Shown here: positions 7,436 through 11,854 of the stretch, piece by piece | Layout of the letters: every line of letters starts with the position of its first letter | How positions within the stretch are numbered: the first letter of the stretch is position 1 | NCBI GenBank assembly: GCA_041485385.1 | Contig: JBGPJM010000153.1 | Coordinates: forward strand, 1 to 11,854 | Reading direction: 5' to 3' | Length of the DNA stretch: 11,854 nt | Source: JBGPJM01 sp041485385 | GTDB lineage: Bacteria > Planctomycetota > Phycisphaerae > Phycisphaerales > UBA1924 | The notes under the pieces: model-generated | The model's database searches: none | What the model was told of the DNA's origin: nothing | Seen by the model: the letters and a program-made list of their open reading frames with translations, nothing else | Made by a program: the position numbers and the translations under genes

Positions 7436-7472
7436 AAAGCGAGAAGTGAAAAGTGAAAGCGAGGAATGAAGG
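7411..7472 (+). repeat. Heptanucleotide tandem repeat (GYGARRA), about nine units
   Basis: Units of 7 bases run from 7411 to 7472. They start with two perfect GCGAAAA copies, then variants GCGAAGA, ATGAAAA, GCGAGAA, GTGAAAA, one 6-base unit (7453-7458), GCGAGGA and ATGAAGG. Only position 2 or positions 1-2 vary much; the strand is almost all purine with a pyrimidine every 7 bases. It overlaps the last codons and stop (7433-7435) of the methyltransferase gene and fills the 42-bp gap to the convergent aminotransferase. On the opposite strand it is pyrimidine-rich with short T runs. Confidence 0.85.
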
Positions 7473-7477
7473 GCCTA

Positions 7478-8359
7478 CTAGTCGTCTTGCCGTCGCCGGA
7501 CTGCCTCGAGGAGTCTCGCCAGCAGGCGGGCGGCCTCCGGCCCGGGACGGCCCTCGCCGACGGGTCGGCCGTCCAGCTCGATGATCGACGTGACCAGCGT
7601 CGTCGTCCCGATGATCATCACCTCCCGTGCGTGGACCAGCTCTTCTTCACCCACGGCCCGCTGGGCGATCTCCGGGGCCGCGCCCAGCAGGATGTCGCGC
7701 GTCACGCCGGCCAGCATCGGTATGCTATCCAGCGACGGCGTGACCAGCGTCGCACCGCCGCTCTCGTCCGGGACGGCCAGCACCACGTTGGTCGCGAGCC
7801 CCTCGGCGACCTGCCCGTCGCGGATAAAGATCGCGTCGTCGCGCCGCTTGGCATCGGCCTCGAGGGAGGCGAGCACGTTGCCCATGAGCGAGATGGACTT
7901 GAGGTGGCCCAGCAGCCAGCGGTTGTCCTTGCAGGTGATCGCCGTGCGCTGCGGCGGGGCGGTGAACGACGCGATCGGGGGTTGCGGGGTGCAGTAGCCG
8001 AAGACGGTCGGGCGCGTGCCCGGGCCGGGCACGCGCGAGCGGGGCGGGTCGCCGGGGCCCGGCGTGCCGCGTGAGACCTGCCAGTAGACGAAGGCGTCGG
8101 TGAGGTTGTTGGCCTCCAGGAGCTCGAGGGAGAGCGGGTCCAGGTCGCCGGGGTCGTGCGCGATACCCGCGAGCTTGAGGCCGCGGCGCATGCGCTCGAC
8201 GTGCCGCCGGACGCCGATGATGCGCCGGCCCTCGTGATTGTCCCAGGGGATGGAGCGGAGCCCCTCGTAGACGCCGTCGCCGAAGAGAAATCCGCGGTCG
8301 AGGGGGCTGATCCGGGCGTCGGAGAGGGGCATGAGCTTGCCGTTGAGGTGGACGATCAC
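7478..8359 (-). CDS. Class IV PLP aminotransferase (D-amino-acid or branched-chain type)
   Basis: 293 residues. The fold-type IV start pattern is clear: H-L-N-G-K-L-M-P-L, then D-R-G-F-L-F-G-D-G-V-Y-E (residues 21-32). The PLP-binding lysine is K154 in L-G-H-L-K-S-I-S-L-M-G-N, and the cofactor-contacting glutamate is E186 in Q-V-A-E-G-L-A-T-N. It moves an amino group between an amino acid and a 2-oxo acid in the cytoplasm. The D-R-G-F-L-F-G-D and Y-W-Q-V-S-R-G segments look more like D-alanine aminotransferase than IlvE, but branched-chain or 4-amino-4-deoxychorismate-lyase-like activity cannot be excluded. The GTG at 8359 was chosen because conserved sequence begins there; no Shine-Dalgarno is visible. 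Only 20 bases separate it from the repeat array. It ends with tandem stops (TAG TAG). Confidence 0.9.
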   Translation of the reverse strand: MIVHLNGKLMPLSDARISPLDRGFLFGDGVYEGLRSIPWDNHEGRRIIGVRRHVERMRRGLKLAGIAHDPGDLDPLSLELLEANNLTDAFVYWQVSRGTPGPGDPPRSRVPGPGTRPTVFGYCTPQPPIASFTAPPQRTAITCKDNRWLLGHLKSISLMGNVLASLEADAKRRDDAIFIRDGQVAEGLATNVVLAVPDESGGATLVTPSLDSIPMLAGVTRDILLGAAPEIAQRAVGEEELVHAREVMIIGTTTLVTSIIELDGRPVGEGRPGPEAARLLARLLEAVRRRQDD

Positions 8360-8442
8360 GCGGGATGGTAAGCGGAGAAGTGAGCAGTGGCTGGGGAGAA
8401 GTGAGCAGGGAGCAGTGAGCGGGAAGAAGTGAGCAGGGAGCG

Positions 8443-8498
8443 GTGAGCAGTGAGCAGGAGGAAGCGAGCGGTGAGCACGTCTTCTGCTCACTGCTCAC
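8443..8498 (-). other. Strong hairpin in the priA 3' region
   Basis: GTGAGCAGTGAGCAG (8443-8457) is a perfect 15-bp inverted match to 8484-8498, with further G-U extension inward to about 8461/8481. A nested 7-bp stem (8471-8477 with 8485-8491, loop 8478-8484) competes with it. The structure begins about 20 bases after the priA stop and has no T-tract. It could protect or define the 3' end of priA mRNA; the function is inferred. Confidence 0.6.
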
Positions 8499-8512
8499 TA
8501 TTCACGGCTCAC
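8450..8512. repeat. 63-bp palindromic repeat downstream of priA (copy Q)
   Basis: This part of the array aligns with 2814-2879. GTRAGCAG matches 7 of 8, AGGAAGC is identical (8459-8465 and 2822-2828), a variable centre follows, then GCA(G)CGTCYTCTGCTCAC (8475-8491 and 2841-2858) has one substitution and one gap. Both copies sit just after the stop of a minus-strand gene (5 and 11 bases) in the same orientation. Confidence 0.7.
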
Positions 8513-8517
8513 TACTT

Positions 8518-11010
8518 TCACATCAGCGCCACCGGATCGACATCCACCGCGGTGTGCGAGTCGCTGGTGAGCAGGCCGCGTGCGCGCAGACCGCCGAGCA
8601 GCGACTGGATGGCCGCGCGGCGTGGGCTGACGAGCGTGATTTCGAAGCGGTGCTGGCCCGCGATGCGCTCGATGGCGCAGGGGGCGGGGCCGATGATCTG
8701 TGTATCGGTGGCCGCGGCGCCCGGCGCGTCGCGCAGGGCCGCGGCCAGCTCGCTCGCCCGTTCCTGGGCCTTCGGTGCCAACTCATCGCGCACGACGATG
8801 CGGGCCATTTTGGTCATGGGGGGCAGCCCGGCGCGGGCCCGGAACCGCAGCTCCTGCTCGGCAAAGGCGGGGTAGTCGTGCGCCGCCGCGAGCCGGATGG
8901 CGGGTTCGTTGGGTGAGGCCGTCTGGACGATGACCCGGCCGGGCGCGACGCCGCGGCCGGTCCGCCCCGCTACCTGGCTCACGAGCTGGAAGGTCCGCTC
9001 CGCCGCGCGGAAGTCCGGCAGGGCCAGCGACGTGTCGGCGTTCACGATCCCCACCAGGTGCACGCCGGGGAAGTCCAGCCCCTTGGCGATCATCTGCGTG
9101 CCGATGAGCAGCCGGATCTCGCCGCTGGCGAACCGCGACAGCGCCGAGCAGTAGTCGCGCCCGGAGCGCATCGTGTCGCTGTCCACGCGGAGCATCGCCG
9201 AGCCCGGCGTCGCGCCCGCCGGGCTCCGGACCTGCGGTTCCTCGCCCGGCGGCGAGGTGCTCAGCAACGATCCGAACTTGCGCTCCAGCTCCTCTTCGAC
9301 CCGTTGCGTTCCGGAGCCGAAGACGTTCACCTTGCTCTTGCACAGCGGGCACTCGCGCGGCAGGAGCTGTTCCGCCAGGCAGTGATGGCAGCGGACGTAG
9401 CCCGCTTGCCCGCGGAGCCCCTTGTGGAAAACCATCATCACGTCGCAGTCGCGGCACTGCATGAGCCACCCGCACCGGGCGCTGGGGCAGCAGATGTAGT
9501 TGGCGTACCCGCGCCGGTTCAGCAGCAGGATGACCTGCCCGCCGGAGCCCAGCGTGTCGGCGATGGCGTGCTCGAGGGTCGGGCCGATCTGGTGGGCCCA
9601 GGGGCCGCCGATCTTGAGCGCCCCGCTGGCCGCGCGTGCCCGGGCCTCGTCGGCGATATTGACGATCTCGACGCGCGGCAGGCATCCGCCGCCGACGCGC
9701 TCGGTCAGCTCCCAGAGGTGGTACTTCGCGCTGGCCGCCTCCTTCGTGGGACGGGTGGCGTTGTACCAGCTCTCTAGCGACGGCGTGGCCGAGCCGAGGA
9801 TGACCGGCACGTTCTCGAGGTGGGCCCGCTTGATCGCCAGGTCGCGGGCGTGGTAGCGCGGGAGCTGGTCCTGCTTGTACGACTGGTCGTGCTCCTCGTC
9901 GACGACAATCACTCCGAGGTTCTCCAGCGGCGAGAAGACCGACGAGCGTGCGCCGACGACCACGCGAGCGGCACCGGAGGCCGCCAGGGCCCACTGCCTG
10001 TGCCGCTGCGAGTTGGAGAGCCCCGAGTGGAGCACGGCGACGCCCTCTCGGGCGAAGCGGGCGGTAAAGCGGGCCGTTGTCTGCGGCGTGAGGGCGATCT
10101 CGGGCACCATCACCAGCGCCGTGCGCCCGTCAGCGAGCACCTGCTCGATCAGGCGCAGGTAGATCTCGGTCTTTCCCGACCCGGTGATGCCGCGCAGCAG
10201 GTGCACGCTGAACCCCGCGCCCAGGGCGGGGCGGATACCTTCGATGACGGCCGACTGCTGCGGTGTGAGCGTCGGGCGCTCGCCGCCGGCGCTCCGCACC
10301 GATTCGAGCGAGAGGCCTTCCCACGGCGGGGCTGCGGCGGCGATGATGGGCCGCTCCACCTGGCGTAGCAGGCCGAGCTTTACGAGCCGGTTGATCGGCC
10401 CCAGCGTTGCCGCTCCGGCGGCCCGGGCGAGCTGGGCGGGCGGCAGCGGGAACGCGGCCGCGTCCATCGCTTCGATGACGCTCCATGCGGCCCGGACGGT
10501 TGGGGGCATCTTGACCTCGGCGAGCGTGGCGTCGGCACCGGCGTGGGCGCCGACCCGCTCGACCTCGACGCGCGTTCTCAGGCCGATCCGCTTCTTCACG
10601 GCCGCGGGCATCATGGTCGCCAGCACCATCCCCAGCGGGCAGACGTAGTACCCGGCCATCCATCGGGCCAACTCGACCAGCACGGGCGACAGGGACGCGC
10701 CGCTCCGCTTCAGGATGGGCTTGATGCGCTCGCGGGCCAGGCCCGCCGCGAGCTCCTCGCCCCCGACCTCCGTCACGATTCCCGGCGCGGCCTTGTTCCC
10801 CCTCCCCAGCGGCACATCGACGCGCTCGCCGACGGCAATCCCCTCGGGGGCGAGGTACGTCAGCCCGGAGGCGTCGAGCTGGTCGATCCCGCGCTCGACC
10901 GCGACGCGCACGAGGACCTCCCCGGCGCTCAGCGCCGCCCCCGTCTCTCCGCGCGCTGTCGTGAATAGGTCGTCCATCTCGAGTTCGTGGCCCGCCGCCG
11001 CCCTGCCCAT
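8518..11010 (-). CDS. priA: Primosomal protein N' (replication restart helicase PriA)
   Basis: 830 residues from the ATG at 11010, which has AGAGG 7 bases upstream. A GTG at 11067 (overlapping carA) and an ATG at 10977 are alternatives. PriA binds abandoned replication forks and reloads the replicative helicase. The N-terminal DNA-binding domain has V-R-V-A-V-E-R-G-I-D and V-D-V-P-L-G-R-G. The helicase has Walker A G-I-T-G-S-G-K-T (274-281), D-E-E-H (371-374), S-A-T-P-S-L-E-S, and late motifs G-T-Q-M-I-A-K-G and A-G-R-T-G-R-G (near 678). A zinc region of eight or more cysteines lies near 505-560 (C-G-W-L-M-Q-C-R-D-C-D, C-H-H-C, C-P-L-C). Its first pair reads C-C-P-S-A-R-C instead of the usual C-x-x-C, so it has two or three extra residues. 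It is divergent from carA with only 44 bp between starts. Confidence 0.96.
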   Translation of the reverse strand: MGRAAAGHELEMDDLFTTARGETGAALSAGEVLVRVAVERGIDQLDASGLTYLAPEGIAVGERVDVPLGRGNKAAPGIVTEVGGEELAAGLARERIKPILKRSGASLSPVLVELARWMAGYYVCPLGMVLATMMPAAVKKRIGLRTRVEVERVGAHAGADATLAEVKMPPTVRAAWSVIEAMDAAAFPLPPAQLARAAGAATLGPINRLVKLGLLRQVERPIIAAAAPPWEGLSLESVRSAGGERPTLTPQQSAVIEGIRPALGAGFSVHLLRGITGSGKTEIYLRLIEQVLADGRTALVMVPEIALTPQTTARFTARFAREGVAVLHSGLSNSQRHRQWALAASGAARVVVGARSSVFSPLENLGVIVVDEEHDQSYKQDQLPRYHARDLAIKRAHLENVPVILGSATPSLESWYNATRPTKEAASAKYHLWELTERVGGGCLPRVEIVNIADEARARAASGALKIGGPWAHQIGPTLEHAIADTLGSGGQVILLLNRRGYANYICCPSARCGWLMQCRDCDVMMVFHKGLRGQAGYVRCHHCLAEQLLPRECPLCKSKVNVFGSGTQRVEEELERKFGSLLSTSPPGEEPQVRSPAGATPGSAMLRVDSDTMRSGRDYCSALSRFASGEIRLLIGTQMIAKGLDFPGVHLVGIVNADTSLALPDFRAAERTFQLVSQVAGRTGRGVAPGRVIVQTASPNEPAIRLAAAHDYPAFAEQELRFRARAGLPPMTKMARIVVRDELAPKAQERASELAAALRDAPGAAATDTQIIGPAPCAIERIAGQHRFEITLVSPRRAAIQSLLGGLRARGLLTSDSHTAVDVDPVALM

Positions 11011-11043
11011 CCGCTCGCCTCTGGTCGAATCCGTCGCCACGTC

Positions 11044-11049
11044 TACACT
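11044..11049 (+). promoter_or_regulatory. Candidate -10 element for carA
   Basis: TACACT matches 4 of 6 positions of TATAAT and lies 5 bases before the GTG start of carA, so transcription could begin at or next to the start codon (a leaderless message). No convincing -35 is seen (CTGGTC at 17-bp spacing). The only gap to priA is 44 bp, so promoters for both genes must overlap coding sequence or be very compact. Weak evidence. Confidence 0.25.
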
Positions 11050-11054
11050 AGGGC

Positions 11055-11854
11055 GTGCCAGAGACACACCGCAGCGAAGATGGTCAACAGCAGGGATTCA
11101 CGACCGGGCGGCTGGCCCTGGAAGACGGCGCGGTCTTCCGCGGCCGGGCCTTCGGCGCGACCTCGGCGCCCCTCACCCGGACCGCCGAAGTCGTTTTCAA
11201 CACCGCCATGACCGGCTACCAGGAGGCGCTCACCGATCCCTCCTACGCCGGCCAGATCCTGGTCATGACGGCGCCGCTCATAGGCAATACCGGCGTAAAC
11301 GCCGAGGATGTCGAGTCGGCCCGCGTTCAGGTCTCCGGCTTCGTCGTCCGCGAACTGGCCAGGCTGCACTCCAACTACCGCGCCGAGGAGGACCTCTCGT
11401 CGTACCTGGGCGGGTTCGGCGTTCTGGGTGTCACCGACATTGACACCCGCGCCCTCACCAAGCGGCTCCGCGTCGCTGGCGTCATGCGGGGCGTCATCTC
11501 CAACGACGACCGGCTGTCGGACGCCGACCTGGTCGCGGCGGCGCGGAGCGCCCCCTCCATGGAGGGCCAGAACCTCGTTCCGCTCGTCGGCTGCACCTCG
11601 ACACGGACGTGGGCCGGGACGCTGGGCGACTGGACCTCGGTCGACGCACCGACCCAGTCGAGCAAGCGCTTCCGCGTCCTTGCCTTCGACTGCGGCGCGA
11701 AGCGGAACATCCTGCGGAACCTGGCCCAGCGCGGGTGCGACGTGACCGTGGTCCCGCACACCATCCCTGCCAGCGAGGTCAAGGCCATGTTCGCCGCGGG
11801 GAAGATCGACGGACTGTTCGTTTCCAACGGCCCCGGCGACCCCGCGGCCGTGAA
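11055..11854 (+). CDS. carA: Carbamoyl-phosphate synthase small subunit, N-terminal part
   Basis: 266 residues are visible; the gene runs off the right edge (E. coli CarA has 382). The subunit hydrolyses glutamine and passes ammonia to CarB to make carbamoyl phosphate for pyrimidine and arginine synthesis. The N-terminal domain is clear: L-E-D-G-A-V-F-R-G, V-V-F-N-T-A-M-T-G-Y-Q-E, D-P-S-Y-A-G-Q-I and G-N-T-G-V-N. Then come L-G-V-T-D-I-D-T-R-A-L-T and G-V-M-R-G-V-I-S. The class I glutaminase domain begins at F-R-V-L-A-F-D-C-G-A-K-R-N-I (about 206) and reaches S-N-G-P-G-D-P-A; the nucleophile Cys elbow lies just past the edge. The GTG at 11055 is the only reasonable start because a TAG in frame sits at 11049-11051. 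No good Shine-Dalgarno is visible. Confidence 0.95.
   Translation, partial: MPETHRSEDGQQQGFTTGRLALEDGAVFRGRAFGATSAPLTRTAEVVFNTAMTGYQEALTDPSYAGQILVMTAPLIGNTGVNAEDVESARVQVSGFVVRELARLHSNYRAEEDLSSYLGGFGVLGVTDIDTRALTKRLRVAGVMRGVISNDDRLSDADLVAAARSAPSMEGQNLVPLVGCTSTRTWAGTLGDWTSVDAPTQSSKRFRVLAFDCGAKRNILRNLAQRGCDVTVVPHTIPASEVKAMFAAGKIDGLFVSNGPGDPAAV

Larger units (their letters stand above)
8380..8515. repeat. Heptanucleotide array (GTGAGCA), 14 direct units then 4 inverted
   Basis: From 8380 to 8477 the plus strand reads as 14 consecutive 7-base units with no phase slip. Six are exact GTGAGCA; the rest are variants such as GGGAGCA, GTGAGCG, GGGAGAA, GGAAGAA and GCGAGCG. After a 7-base hinge, CGTCTTC (8478-8484), the orientation flips: TGCTCAC twice (8485-8498), TATTCAC and GGCTCAC (to 8512). 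The array fills nearly all of the 158-bp gap between the priA stop and the aminotransferase start. The TGCTCAC strand has no stop in any frame, which creates long spurious open frames here. Confidence 0.9.

Noticed and set aside
8360..8491. In-frame N-terminal extension of the aminotransferase through the repeat array
   Set aside because: The extension is just translated TGCTCAC repeats (a 7-residue Cys/Ser/Leu pattern); conserved family sequence starts at 8359.
8380..8512. CRISPR-like array
   Set aside because: The units are contiguous 7-bp repeats without spacers, and there are no cas genes.

Overview
The window is about 11.9 kb of GC-rich, densely coding bacterial DNA. It looks like a planctomycete, probably class Phycisphaerae. 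This is inferred from two secreted-protein types common there (one with W-D-G-S-S-W / G-E-L-I-A-G-G repeats, one NxxGxxxF-repeat protein with a PEP-CTERM-like tail), mixed ATG/GTG/TTG starts, and the housekeeping protein sequences. No sequence search was possible, so the lineage is a reasoned guess.

Layout. 1-494 (minus): 5' part of a secreted repeat protein running off the left edge. 779-2365 (plus): a divergent NxxGxxxF-repeat protein with a sorting tail. 2366-2890: a low-gene zone with a truncated tyrosine recombinase remnant (2586-2813) ending at a small palindromic repeat (2814-2879). 2891-3997 (minus): prfA, release factor 1. 4170-7435 (plus): a tight three-gene unit of ABC ATPase, ABC-2 permease (8-bp overlap) and a class I SAM-dependent methyltransferase. 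7478-8359 (minus): a class IV PLP aminotransferase. 8518-11010 (minus): priA. 11055 to the right edge (plus): carA, divergent from priA and cut before its catalytic cysteine.

The genes are mostly ordinary core functions: translation termination, replication restart, pyrimidine/arginine precursor synthesis, amino-acid transamination and a NatAB-like exporter. I see no defence system, prophage, CRISPR array or biosynthetic cluster.

The least ordinary signal is between genes. Three gene 3' ends (prfA, the methyltransferase, priA) carry 7-bp-periodic repeats with consensus near GYGARNA, in the sense of the gene just ended. Behind prfA and priA these form two recognisably homologous palindromic elements of about 65 bp (2814-2879 and 8450-8512), suggesting a dispersed 3'-end-associated repeat family. 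The methyltransferase repeat has entered the reading frame and supplies its last codons and stop. This family is the best candidate here for something undescribed; its function is unknown.
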